Shown one piece after another: positions 28,413 to 36,304 of a DNA stretch of 64,000 bases (positions are counted from its first letter, which is position 1; each line of letters begins with the position of its first letter). The translations under genes and the position numbers were made by a program. This DNA comes from JAPOXR01 sp964291445 (GTDB lineage Bacteria > Pseudomonadota > Alphaproteobacteria > Rhodobacterales > Rhodobacteraceae): assembly GCA_964291445.2 (NCBI GenBank), contig OZ219862.1, positions 1,550,001-1,614,000 on the forward strand, given 5' to 3'. The notes under the pieces were generated by a model. The model saw nothing but the letters and a program-made list of their open reading frames with translations, was not told where the DNA came from and ran no database searches.

Positions 28413-29498
28413 TCACCCGTTCTCGGCCAGGAGTTCCAGGAGCGGCGGGTTGATGTAGAGGTTTTCGCGCCCCACCCTGACTTGCTCGAGGATGCCGCGG
28501 GTTGCGAGGGCCTTCAGATAGACGGCGGCCGTCTGACGCTTGGCGATGCCCGCTTTCACCACGTTGCTGCTCCGGCAGTAGGGATGAACGAAGATCAGTT
28601 CCGCCAGTTCGCGGGAATAGATTTTCGGCATGCTCCGTCGAATCTCCGTTGCTGTCCCGTCGAGAAGATCCCGGATCGCTTCGATCTTTGCCGTGGTCCA
28701 CTCGGCTGTCGCCCTGACCGCCTCGAGAACAAAGAGAATCCACCTCTCCCAGGCTTGCCGTGTCGTCACCTCGAGCAGATAGCGGTAGTAGAGTGCCTTG
28801 TTCCGGATTATATGCCGGCTGAGATAGAGGACAGGAATATCCAGCAATTCCTTGTCGACGAGAAAGAGCAGGTTCAGCACCCGGCCGGTGCGGCCGTTTC
28901 CGTCGATGAAGGGGTGAATCGCCTCGAACTGGTAATGCATGACTGCAAGCCGGATCAACGGATCAATCTCCTCGGACTCGTGAATGTAGTGCTCCCAGTT
29001 CGCCAACTTGTTCCGCAGAACCTGGTCTCCCTCTGGCGGCGTGTAGATAACCTCGCCGGTTGCATCATTCGACAGCGTCGTGCCTGGCGTGCTGCGAATG
29101 TCCAGATCCGCACCCTTGATCACGCGGCAGATCTCGACGGCCATGACGGTCGATACCGGCCGCCGCGCCAGCATCTCGAAGCCGAGATTCAGGGCGGTGC
29201 GGTAGCGCAGGGCCTCCCTGGTGGCAGGGTCAGCCCGACCTGCGGCGTCGTTGGCATAGCGGAACATCCGGTCGGTCGTGGTGACGATGTTCTCGATTTC
29301 CGAACTCGCCTGTGCTTCGAGCAGTGGGATCGAGTTGATCAGCATCGCCTGGTTCGGGATCAGCCTTCCGGAGACCCGCAACTCGGCCAGCGCCGCCCGC
29401 GCGGCAATGCAACTGCGAAGAATGGCCCTGGTCTCGGTGTCCGAGGCCGGTGGCAGGTCCGGGAGGTCATTGAAGGGACGGCCGGGATCAAAGGTCAT
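28413..29498 (-). CDS. Fic-family protein adenylyltransferase with winged-helix tail
   Basis: This protein of about 361 residues carries the Fic active-site loop HPFIDGNGRTGR near residue 205, which transfers AMP from ATP to a target hydroxyl. Upstream, near residue 65, is SSEIEN, a match to the class II inhibitory (S/T)xxxE(G/N) motif. The C-terminal 60 residues, from YSRELAELIFVHPYC to ENLYINPPLLELL, look like a winged helix-turn-helix. This is the architecture of SoFic-like proteins. Start MTFDPGRPFNDL at 29498 is usual for the family. The frame continues to a GTG at 29525. It lies beside mcrBC but has its own promoter region, with an inverted repeat 70 bases upstream. Confidence 0.9.
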   Translation of the reverse strand: MTFDPGRPFNDLPDLPPASDTETRAILRSCIAARAALAELRVSGRLIPNQAMLINSIPLLEAQASSEIENIVTTTDRMFRYANDAAGRADPATREALRYRTALNLGFEMLARRPVSTVMAVEICRVIKGADLDIRSTPGTTLSNDATGEVIYTPPEGDQVLRNKLANWEHYIHESEEIDPLIRLAVMHYQFEAIHPFIDGNGRTGRVLNLLFLVDKELLDIPVLYLSRHIIRNKALYYRYLLEVTTRQAWERWILFVLEAVRATAEWTTAKIEAIRDLLDGTATEIRRSMPKIYSRELAELIFVHPYCRSSNVVKAGIAKRQTAAVYLKALATRGILEQVRVGRENLYINPPLLELLAENG

Positions 29499-29828
29499 GT
29501 CGATGAATCCTGCTACTGTCGACACCTCGTCCGAACATGTCGATCCCGTCGACTTGTCACTGCAATGTGTCGATAAAATGAAGATATATCGACATATACT
29601 ACCATGGGCAAGCCGTCAGGCGACGATGGGGTGAGTGCGCCATCCGATGGAATCGACATGCGTTACGGCGGCGGCGCTCCTGTTCCGGCCCGCAAACATC
29701 CGGGCAAAAGGAGAGCATGACCGGGTTCGATCCGGAAGCGCCCCGACCCCGAACCGGCGTTGTGGATTCTCATCCGGGCGGTTCTTGTGTAGGGACGGGG
29801 CGGACTCACCGGGAGGCGGAGACGGGAA
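29499..29828. other. divergent spacer between fic and the NUDIX gene
   Basis: This 330-bp stretch contains the fic control region, rich in GTCGA words, at its left end. It also holds the NUDIX leader with GGGAGGCGGAGACGG just before the ATG at 29829. A short remnant of open frame is seen at 29635-29716, but no motif is recognised. Confidence 0.45.
29568..29594 (-). promoter_or_regulatory. inverted repeat upstream of fic, probable operator
   Basis: TGTCGATA at 29568-29575 and TATCGACA at 29587-29594 form a perfect 8-bp inverted repeat with an 11-base spacer, about 70 bases before the fic start. Further GTCGAC and TCGACA words occur between it and the start. Such a site would suit binding by a dimeric regulator, and the Fic protein's own winged helix is a candidate. 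Confidence 0.5.
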
Positions 29829-30518
29829 ATGGAGACGGCCAGGGACACGGTCCGCGATGCGGCGACCATCGTGCTGGTCCGCGACCGGGATCGCGAGCCG
29901 AGAATCCTTGTCGGCCGCCGGGGCAGCGCCGCCGCCTTCATGCCGGACAAGTTCGTGTTTCCCGGCGGCGCCGTTGATGCGGCCGATGGCCGGGTCAGAC
30001 TGCAAGCCACACCGGCGCCGCTCTGCATGACCAGGCTGACATTGCAGTCGGCCATGCCGGAGGTCGGTCCGTTGCTGGCCTGTGCGGTGCGGGAGTTGTG
30101 GGAGGAGACCGGGATTCGCCTTGCCGAAGCCCCGGACCCGGACGGCCGGCGACAGGAACTTCCAGACGAGTGGGCGCAATTCTGCGCCGATGGCCTGGTG
30201 CCGAGCGCCCGGGGCCTCGTATTCTTCTACCGGGCGATCACCCCTCCCGGCCGAATCCGGCGTTTTGATGCGCGATTCTTCTACGGCGATGTCGACCGGA
30301 TTCCCCTGGCCGGGGACCCCGACCAGCTCGATGACGCGTCTGGCGAACTTTCGGACCTGCAATGGGTTCAGCTCGGCGATACCGGCAAGCTTGATTTCCC
30401 GTCCATCACCCGGCTCGTCATTGCCCGGCTGCTGGAGGTTCTTCAGTGCCCCGGGCCGCCGCCCGGCATTCCATTCCGGTTCCAGCAAGACGGGATTCGC
30501 AAGCTGACCACATTGTGA
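29829..30518 (+). CDS. NUDIX hydrolase
   Basis: This 229-residue protein has FVFPGGAVDAADG near residue 42 and, after an insertion of about 30 residues, the NUDIX core ACAVRELWEETGI near residue 85, whose glutamates bind Mg2+. Hydrolases of this type remove a nucleoside monophosphate or phosphate from NDP-X substrates. The size and the tail QLDDASGELSDLQWV resemble the NUDT19-like (CoA diphosphatase-related) bacterial group, but the substrate is not certain. The ATG has a purine-rich leader, GGGAGGCGGAGACGG. It converges with the P1 peptidase gene. Confidence 0.88.
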   Translation: METARDTVRDAATIVLVRDRDREPRILVGRRGSAAAFMPDKFVFPGGAVDAADGRVRLQATPAPLCMTRLTLQSAMPEVGPLLACAVRELWEETGIRLAEAPDPDGRRQELPDEWAQFCADGLVPSARGLVFFYRAITPPGRIRRFDARFFYGDVDRIPLAGDPDQLDDASGELSDLQWVQLGDTGKLDFPSITRLVIARLLEVLQCPGPPPGIPFRFQQDGIRKLTTL

Positions 30519-30545
30519 CGATTGTGCCTTCGGGGCAGCTTGGTA

Positions 30546-31547
30546 CTACCCGTGCAGCGATCGCCAGCTTGGCCGCGCATCCCGGGGCTCGGCAATGGCG
30601 GCGTGAACTCCCCTGGCCACCGCCCTTGCCAGCGCGCTGGCCGCCCCGTGGCCCAGCGCCACCAGCGCCGCCGGGTCGTCGCCGAGTGGCAGTTCGCCGG
30701 TGGAGATGGCAAATACCAAATCGCCGTCAAGGATGGTGTGTGATGGCAGGATCGAGCGGGCCAGCCCGCCATGGGCGGTGGTGGCGAGCGCCGTGGCCTG
30801 TGCCTGGTCAAGCGTGGCGTTGGTGGCCACGACGGCAATCGTCGTGTTGTGGCCTGGGTCGGCGATGGAGATGTCGAATTCTGGCATCCAGCATGGATCG
30901 AAGCCCTCCTGATGCGTAATACCACCGAACTCGCCATCGATCTCGAATGGCGCCGCCCAGAATTCCGGGCCGCCACCCCGAACCACCGTGCCAGCCGCAT
31001 TCACTGCCGCCAGTGCGCCGACCACGACACCCCCAGGCAGCACGCAGGAGGCCGAACCCAGCCCGCCCTTGAGATCGAGGGTTGTTGCGCCAGTGCCCGC
31101 CCCGGCGGTGCCGATGTCGAATTCCGGCGAGGCTGCCGCCAACGCCTGCCTGCCGAGTGAATTGTAGGGGTTGATTTGCCAGCCCTTGTCGCCGCCATTG
31201 AGGAGGTCGAACAGGATGGCCCCGGGTACGATCGGTACCCTGGCCGCTCCCACCTCAAGGCCCCGCCCCTGCTCGGCCAGCATGTCGGCCACCCCGGACG
31301 CCGCATCCAGCCCGAAGGCCGAACCGCCGGACAGGACCACCGCATCGACCCGCTGCACCAGCCGCGCGGGCGACAGGAGATCGGTCTCCCGGGTTCCCGG
31401 CGCCCCGCCGAGCACCGACACCCCGGCGGTAAAGGGTTTCCCGCCGGTCACCACCGTCACCCCGGTCTTGATGGCCGCGTCCGAGGAATTCCCGACCAGG
31501 ATTCCGGGAATGTCGGCAATGCTGTTGCGCGGGCCCTGGGCAATCAT
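30546..31547 (-). CDS. P1 family peptidase (DmpA-like)
   Basis: This 333-residue protein belongs to the DmpA/P1 family of self-cleaving N-terminal-nucleophile aminopeptidases. Family blocks are NSIADIPGILVGNSSDA at the start, VDAVVLSGGSAFGLDAASGVADML near residue 70, AGAGTGATTLDLKGGLGSAS near 155 and GALAAVNAAGTVV near 180. TTIAVVATNATLDQAQA follows near 245. Mature enzymes act on D-amino-acid amides or beta-aminopeptides. The ATG at 31547 is nine bases after GGAGG. It is divergent from the semialdehyde dehydrogenase gene. Confidence 0.88.
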   Translation of the reverse strand: MIAQGPRNSIADIPGILVGNSSDAAIKTGVTVVTGGKPFTAGVSVLGGAPGTRETDLLSPARLVQRVDAVVLSGGSAFGLDAASGVADMLAEQGRGLEVGAARVPIVPGAILFDLLNGGDKGWQINPYNSLGRQALAAASPEFDIGTAGAGTGATTLDLKGGLGSASCVLPGGVVVGALAAVNAAGTVVRGGGPEFWAAPFEIDGEFGGITHQEGFDPCWMPEFDISIADPGHNTTIAVVATNATLDQAQATALATTAHGGLARSILPSHTILDGDLVFAISTGELPLGDDPAALVALGHGAASALARAVARGVHAAIAEPRDARPSWRSLHG

Positions 31548-31691
31548 GGGGATAGTCCTCCCGGGAGATTGGCTGGCCCGTGACATCGGGAGCCTTGCCG
31601 GCGGACCGGTTCCGGCCAGACCGGACCAAACTCGCCTTGAATTCGATTTAGCATTGTGGCACCGGAATTGGAAAATATTGCGGAGTTCACG

Positions 31692-33167
31692 ATGCTGGAT
31701 ACGACCAACATTCTTTCACTGCTTGCGGATCCATCCCTGCTGGCTACCCGGTGCCTTGTCGCCGGCGAGTGGATTGATGCCGATGATGGCGGGGCATTTG
31801 AAGTCACCAACCCGTCCCGCGGCGACGTCATCGCCACCGTGCCGGATCTCGGCCTCGCCGAGACCCGCCGGGCCATCGATGCCTGTGCCGCCGCACAGAA
31901 GGAGTGGGCGGCGCGCACCGGGAAGGAAAGATCGGAGATCCTTCTCGAATGGTACCGGTTGATGATCGCCAATGCCGATGATCTTGCCACCATCCTAACT
32001 GCCGAGATGGGCAAGCCATTCGCCGAAGCGAAGGGTGAGATCATGTACGGGGCATCATTCCTGCAATGGTTTGGTGAAGAGGCCAAGCGAATCTATGGCG
32101 ATGTCATACCGGGCCATCAGCCCGACAAGCGGTTACTGGTGATCAAGCAGCCGGTGGGCGTGGTCGCCTCGATAACGCCCTGGAACTTCCCGAATGCCAT
32201 GATCGCCCGCAAGGTCGGGCCGGCGCTGGCGGTTGGATGCACATTTGTCGCCCGGCCGGCCAGCGAGACCCCGCTTTCGGCATTGGCCATGGCCGTGCTT
32301 GCCGAGCGGGCCGGCGTGCCCAAGGGCGTGTTTTCGGTGGTCACCTCGACCCGGTCGCGGCAGATCGGCGAGGAATTCTGCAGCAACCCGATCATCCGCA
32401 AGATCACCTTTACCGGGTCAACTGAAGTCGGCCGCATCCTGCTTCAGCAGGCCGGGCAGCAGGTCAAGAAGGTTTCGATGGAACTTGGCGGCAACGCGCC
32501 ATTCATCGTCTTCGACGATGCCGATCTGGACGCCGCGGTGCAGGGGGCGATGCTCTCCAAATACCGGAACAACGGCCAGACATGCGTCTGCGCCAACAGG
32601 ATCTATGTCCAGTCCGGCGTCTATGACAAGTTTGCCGAGATGCTGACCAGGGCCACCGGCGATCTCCAGCTCGGCGACGGGTTTGGCGATGGCATCAATA
32701 CCGGGCCACTGATCAACCAGGATGCGGTGGCGAAGGTTGAATCGCACATATCGGACGCCACCTCCAAGGGTGGCAGGTTACTGGCCGGCGGCAAAAGGCA
32801 CGAGCTGGGAGGCAACTGGTTCGAGCCAACGGTCATTGCCGATGTGACCCAGGACATGCTGATTGCCCATGACGAGACCTTTGGTCCGGTCGCACCGCTG
32901 ATCCGGTTCGACACCGAGGATGAGGTAATCGAGCTGGCCAATGACACCATTCATGGCCTGGCTTCCTACTTCTACGCCCGAGACCTGTCGCGGGTCTGGC
33001 GGGTGGCCGAGGCGCTGGAATACGGGATGGTCGCCATCAATACCGGCATCTTGTCAACGGAGGTGGCGCCGTTCGGCGGGGTGAAGCAGTCCGGGTTGGG
33101 CCGCGAGGGCTCGCGGCATGGCACCGAAGACTTCCTGGAAATGAAATATCTGTGCATGTCGATCTGA
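31692..33167 (+). CDS. gabD: NAD(P)-dependent succinate-semialdehyde dehydrogenase
   Basis: This 491-residue aldehyde dehydrogenase has the catalytic glutamate in VSMELGGNAPFIVFDDAD (about residue 260) and the nucleophilic cysteine in NNGQTCVCANRIYV (about 294). ASITPWNFPNAM supplies the oxyanion Asn. The pattern, and the ending PFGGVKQSGLGREGSRHGTEDFLEMKYLC, match GabD, which oxidises succinate semialdehyde to succinate. The start MLDTTNILSLL follows GCGGAG at seven bases. Its GxG-like segment reads TFTGSTEVGRIL. No GABA aminotransferase is next to it, so related semialdehydes remain possible. Confidence 0.92.
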   Translation: MLDTTNILSLLADPSLLATRCLVAGEWIDADDGGAFEVTNPSRGDVIATVPDLGLAETRRAIDACAAAQKEWAARTGKERSEILLEWYRLMIANADDLATILTAEMGKPFAEAKGEIMYGASFLQWFGEEAKRIYGDVIPGHQPDKRLLVIKQPVGVVASITPWNFPNAMIARKVGPALAVGCTFVARPASETPLSALAMAVLAERAGVPKGVFSVVTSTRSRQIGEEFCSNPIIRKITFTGSTEVGRILLQQAGQQVKKVSMELGGNAPFIVFDDADLDAAVQGAMLSKYRNNGQTCVCANRIYVQSGVYDKFAEMLTRATGDLQLGDGFGDGINTGPLINQDAVAKVESHISDATSKGGRLLAGGKRHELGGNWFEPTVIADVTQDMLIAHDETFGPVAPLIRFDTEDEVIELANDTIHGLASYFYARDLSRVWRVAEALEYGMVAINTGILSTEVAPFGGVKQSGLGREGSRHGTEDFLEMKYLCMSI

Positions 33168-33196
33168 CCTGAAGGTCGGGACCCGCATCGCAGGAT

Positions 33197-33220
33197 GCGT
33201 GCCCCGAAGGCGGGGCACGC
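33197..33220. terminator. strong hairpin between convergent gabD and hsp20
   Basis: GCGTGCCCC (33197-33205) and GGGGCACGC (33212-33220) form a perfect 9-bp stem with loop GAAGGC. It sits 30 bases after the gabD stop and 15 bases beyond the hsp20 stop, so it could end both transcripts. No U tract follows in either direction, which weakens the call. Confidence 0.5.
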
Positions 33221-33234
33221 GTCGTTGGTCATGG

Positions 33235-33684
33235 TCAGGCGGCGAGCTGGGCCGGCTGCTCCGGGGTGTTGATGGCGATGCGCCTCGGCTTCGAAGCCTC
33301 CGGAATCTCGCGCACCAACTCGACATTCAGCATGCCATTCTCGAAGCTGGCCCCGGTCACCTGCACATGTTCGGCAAGCCTGAACCGGCGCTCGAAGGAC
33401 CGGCGGGCAATCCCGCGATGCAGGAACCTGTCATCGGAGCCCGGCTCTGCCTTGGTCGCCGAGACAACAAGCTGGTTCTCACGGACCTCGACCTTGAGAT
33501 CGTCTTCGGAAAACCCGGCGGCCGCCACCGAAATCCGGTAGGCGTCATCCGAGGTCTTCTCGATGTTGAACGGCGGATAGGATGTCGAAATGACATCCTG
33601 CGAAAACGCCGAATCCAGCAGGTCGGCGACATGGTCGAAGCCGACGGTCGTGCGGAACAGCGGGGAAAGATCATATCTGCGCAT
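33235..33684 (-). CDS. small heat-shock protein, Hsp20/IbpA family
   Basis: This 149-residue alpha-crystallin-type chaperone binds unfolding proteins in the cytoplasm. The N-terminal part MRRYDLSPLFRTTVGFDHVADLLDSAF is the IbpA opening. The domain core has YPPFNIEKTSDDAYRISVAAAGFSEDDL, and the family ALE-type end is FENGMLNVELVREIPE. PRRIAI is the C-terminal I/V-x-I anchor. AGGAGG precedes the ATG. A sigma-32-type promoter and a ROSE-like leader lie directly upstream, so heat induction is expected. Confidence 0.92.
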   Translation of the reverse strand: MRRYDLSPLFRTTVGFDHVADLLDSAFSQDVISTSYPPFNIEKTSDDAYRISVAAAGFSEDDLKVEVRENQLVVSATKAEPGSDDRFLHRGIARRSFERRFRLAEHVQVTGASFENGMLNVELVREIPEASKPRRIAINTPEQPAQLAA

Positions 33685-33776
33685 GGTTACCCTCCTTTGA
33701 GCGATATGTTTGCGATGAGCCCTCCGGTTGGACGGGCCCTTGGTGGTGTCGGACCCGATATTCGGCGTTCCGACAC
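33685..33776 (-). promoter_or_regulatory. ROSE-like RNA thermometer in the hsp20 leader
   Basis: The leader of about 92 bases can fold into stems in series. A perfect 8-bp stem (GTGTCGGA/TCCGACAC, 33746-33776) comes first, then an imperfect GGGCCC/GAGCCC stem (33717-33739). Next to the AGGAGG ribosome site (33691-33696) is TCGCT (33700-33704), separated from it by CAAA. UYGCU facing the ribosome site is the ROSE signature in alphaproteobacterial hsp20 leaders. I infer that heat opens the last hairpin. The base pairs were matched by eye. Confidence 0.5.
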
Positions 33777-33780
33777 GGAA

Positions 33781-33810
33781 GATATTGGGGCGGCTGTTGT
33801 GAAGTTCAAG
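33781..33810 (-). promoter_or_regulatory. sigma-32 (RpoH) promoter of hsp20
   Basis: On the minus strand CTTGAA (33810-33805) is followed by 14 bases and CCCCAATAT (33790-33782), which closely matches the heat-shock consensus CTTGAA-N13-14-CCCCATnT. Transcription should begin near 33774. The -35 box lies inside the 3' end of glcF. Confidence 0.78.
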
Positions 33811-35122
33811 AGGAGGCAGGCCCGGTTTCCGTCCAGCCGGATTTGCGCAGCGACCTCGGCACCGGACCGCCGCTTGCCCAGTCGAGCAGTTCCACCGTGT
33901 GCACCACCGGGATGCCGGTTCCGGTGGCGATCTGCATCATGCAGCCGATATTGCCGGTGGCGATGACATCAGGGGCGATGGTCTCGAGTGCCTGCGCCTT
34001 TCTCTTTCCGAGCTTGCCGGCAATTTCCGGTTGCAAGAGGTTGTAGGTGCCGGCCGAACCGCAGCACAAATGCGACTCGGCCGGCTCGACAACCTCGAAT
34101 CCCGCCCGCGCCAGCAACAGTTTCGGCTGCTGCCGAATTTGCTGCCCGTGCTGAAGCGAGCATGGGGCATGGTAGCCGACCCGGATCTGCCGGGGCGGAC
34201 ATTCCGGGAATTCACGCTGGGCCAGGAATTCGGTCACGTCGGCAGCCAAATCCGAGACCCTCGCTGCGTCCGGCTCCAGCGGGTCGCCCTCCAGCATGTG
34301 CCGGTAGTCCTTGATGGTGGTTCCGCAACCGCTGGTATTGATGATGATGGCGTCCACCTCGCCATGCTCGCTGCTCGTCCACGCATTGATATTGTCGGCG
34401 GCCGCCCTGTGGCTGGCAGCGGTGTCGCCCAGATGATGCACCAGCGCGCCGCAGCACCCGGCGCCCCTGGCCACGATGACCTCGGTGCCGAGACGGCGAA
34501 GCAGCCGGATGGTGGCGTCGTTGATATCGGTATTGAGCGCCCTCTGCGCACAACCGGTCGACAGGATCACCCGGGAAGTGGGCTCGCGGTCAGGGCAAAA
34601 GACCTGCGGATCGTCGTTCCGGCTGACCGGCGGGATCTCCGATGGCGCCATTTCCAGCATCGCCCGCAGGCGGGCATCGGGCATTACGAATGCCAGCGGT
34701 CTTGCCAGCCTGGCGCCGAGCAGAGCCAGCCGAAACCGGTACGGATAGGGCAGAATGAGGGCCAGCATGCTGCGCAGCAGGCGGTCGAGCGGGCTGCGGC
34801 GATAAGTCCTGTTGATATATTCCCGGGCGTGGTCCACGAGGTGCATGTAGTTCACGCCGGAGGGACAGGTGGTCATGCAGGCGAGACAGGAGAGGCAGCG
34901 GTCAATATGCTTGACGGTCCTGGCATCGGCCGGCCGGCCGGTCTCCAGCATGTCCTTGATCAGGTAGATCCGGCCGCGGGGGCTGTCGAGTTCGTCACCC
35001 AGGAGCTGGTAGGTCGGGCAGGTTGCCGTGCAAAATCCGCAATGCACGCAACTCCTCAGGATCCTGTTCGACCGCCGCAATCCCGGGTCTTCGAGTTGTT
35101 CGGCGGTAAAGCTGGTCTGCAT
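33806..35122 (-). CDS. glcF: glycolate oxidase iron-sulfur subunit
   Basis: This 438-residue subunit carries two 4Fe-4S motifs, CVHCGFCTATCPTY (about residue 26) and CLSCLACMTTCPSG (about 78), and two cysteine-rich CCG domains visible as GAGCCGALVHHLG and HLCCGSAGTYNL. It passes electrons from the FAD subunits GlcD and GlcE to the membrane chain in oxidation of glycolate to glyoxylate. It is the last gene of glcD-glcE-glcF, 45 bases after glcE. Its final codons hold the -35 box of the hsp20 promoter. Confidence 0.93.
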   Translation of the reverse strand: MQTSFTAEQLEDPGLRRSNRILRSCVHCGFCTATCPTYQLLGDELDSPRGRIYLIKDMLETGRPADARTVKHIDRCLSCLACMTTCPSGVNYMHLVDHAREYINRTYRRSPLDRLLRSMLALILPYPYRFRLALLGARLARPLAFVMPDARLRAMLEMAPSEIPPVSRNDDPQVFCPDREPTSRVILSTGCAQRALNTDINDATIRLLRRLGTEVIVARGAGCCGALVHHLGDTAASHRAAADNINAWTSSEHGEVDAIIINTSGCGTTIKDYRHMLEGDPLEPDAARVSDLAADVTEFLAQREFPECPPRQIRVGYHAPCSLQHGQQIRQQPKLLLARAGFEVVEPAESHLCCGSAGTYNLLQPEIAGKLGKRKAQALETIAPDVIATGNIGCMMQIATGTGIPVVHTVELLDWASGGPVPRSLRKSGWTETGPASS

Positions 35123-35167
35123 TGATGTCTCGTCCTTGAACTTGCCGGATGGTCGATCGGAGTGCGG

Positions 35168-36304
35168 TCAGGCCACCAGGCCCTGGTTGAGAATGCCCCT
35201 GGGGTCGAATTTTCGCCTGATGCCCCGCTCCAATGCGGCCAGCCGATGCTCCCGTGGCTCGAACACCGGAATGCGTTGCCTTGTCGCCCTGCCTGCCCTG
35301 ACCAGCGTGGCGTGCCCGGAATACGTCCCGGCCCGCTGCCGCAGATCCACCCCCTCTTCGGCCAGGACCCAGATCAATCCGCCACCCCAGTCATAGATGA
35401 CTTCCGCCTCGCCTTCTTCCCTGATTTTCTCGACCAGGGAGGGAGCTGCACCGGGGGTGGTCGACAGCCGCCAGACATCTCCCTGCCTGCCGTGGAACGC
35501 CTCGACATCCCTGATCCATTTCCAGCCGGCTGCAATCCGCTCCTGGTCGGTCTCGATGTCGAACTGGCCGAATTCCTGCAGCAGCGCCCGCAACCGGTCG
35601 GCCCGGTATCGGACCGACTCCTCGAGGCCCTCAACCCTGATCATCGTCACCGGATGGCCGTCCAGCCCCCTGCCCACATGGGCAGCCCCCGATACGCCGA
35701 ATGGCGAGGCCAGCGCCCTCGACAGCACCTCGATGGCGCGCCGGTCCGAGAGACCCTCCAGCAGCAGCACTGCCCGGAACTCGGAGCCTGGCAGCACCTT
35801 GAAGGCGATTTCCGTCATGATGCCCAGCGTCCCGAAGCTCCCGGCCAGCAGCTTGACCAGGTCATAGCCGGTGACGTTCTTCATGACCCGGCCGCCATTC
35901 CTGATGACCCGGCCGGCCCCGTCGACAAACCGGACCCCCAGCATGAAATCCCTGCAGGCGCCCGATGACACCCGGCGTGGCCCCGACAGGTTCAGCGCCG
36001 CAACGCCGCCGATGGTCGGTTCTCCCTCGGTTCCCAGCAATCCACGGTAGTCCATCGGCTCGAAGGGGAGTTGCTGTCGGCTGCCGGCCAGAACCGATTC
36101 CAGCTCGGCCAGCGGGGTCCCTGCCCTGACAATCACCGTCAGCGCCCCGGGATCATGTTCCGATATGCCCGATATGCCCGCGGTAGACACCGGCGCCCCG
36201 TCCTGATCCCCACCGATCGGCTTGGTGCCGCCTCCGAAAATCCGCACCGGTTCCGTCGCCGACGCAATCAGCTCGGCAAGTTCGCTTTCACTCCCCGGTC
36301 TCAC
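35168..36304 (-). CDS. glcE: glycolate oxidase FAD-binding subunit
   Basis: This 378-residue subunit has a PCMH-type FAD-binding domain: VRIFGGGTKPIG near the start, IVRAGTPLAELESVL, then GTEGEPTIGGVAALNLSGPRRVS near residue 110 and NVTGYDLVKLLAGSFGTLGIMTEIAFKVLP near 165. The C-terminal domain is shorter than in GlcD, as is normal. A GTG at 36304 overlaps the glcD stop as GTGA and gives VRPGSESELAELI, the usual GlcE N-terminus. The frame remains open upstream to 36364, overlapping glcD. Confidence 0.9.
   Translation of the reverse strand: MRPGSESELAELIASATEPVRIFGGGTKPIGGDQDGAPVSTAGISGISEHDPGALTVIVRAGTPLAELESVLAGSRQQLPFEPMDYRGLLGTEGEPTIGGVAALNLSGPRRVSSGACRDFMLGVRFVDGAGRVIRNGGRVMKNVTGYDLVKLLAGSFGTLGIMTEIAFKVLPGSEFRAVLLLEGLSDRRAIEVLSRALASPFGVSGAAHVGRGLDGHPVTMIRVEGLEESVRYRADRLRALLQEFGQFDIETDQERIAAGWKWIRDVEAFHGRQGDVWRLSTTPGAAPSLVEKIREEGEAEVIYDWGGGLIWVLAEEGVDLRQRAGTYSGHATLVRAGRATRQRIPVFEPREHRLAALERGIRRKFDPRGILNQGLVA

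Noticed and set aside
29616..30488. A 290-codon minus-strand frame over the NUDIX gene
   Set aside because: The plus strand holds the NUDIX core and a good ribosome site.
33899..35125. A 408-codon plus-strand frame over glcF
   Set aside because: The minus strand has intact 4Fe-4S motifs; the plus frame is a shadow.
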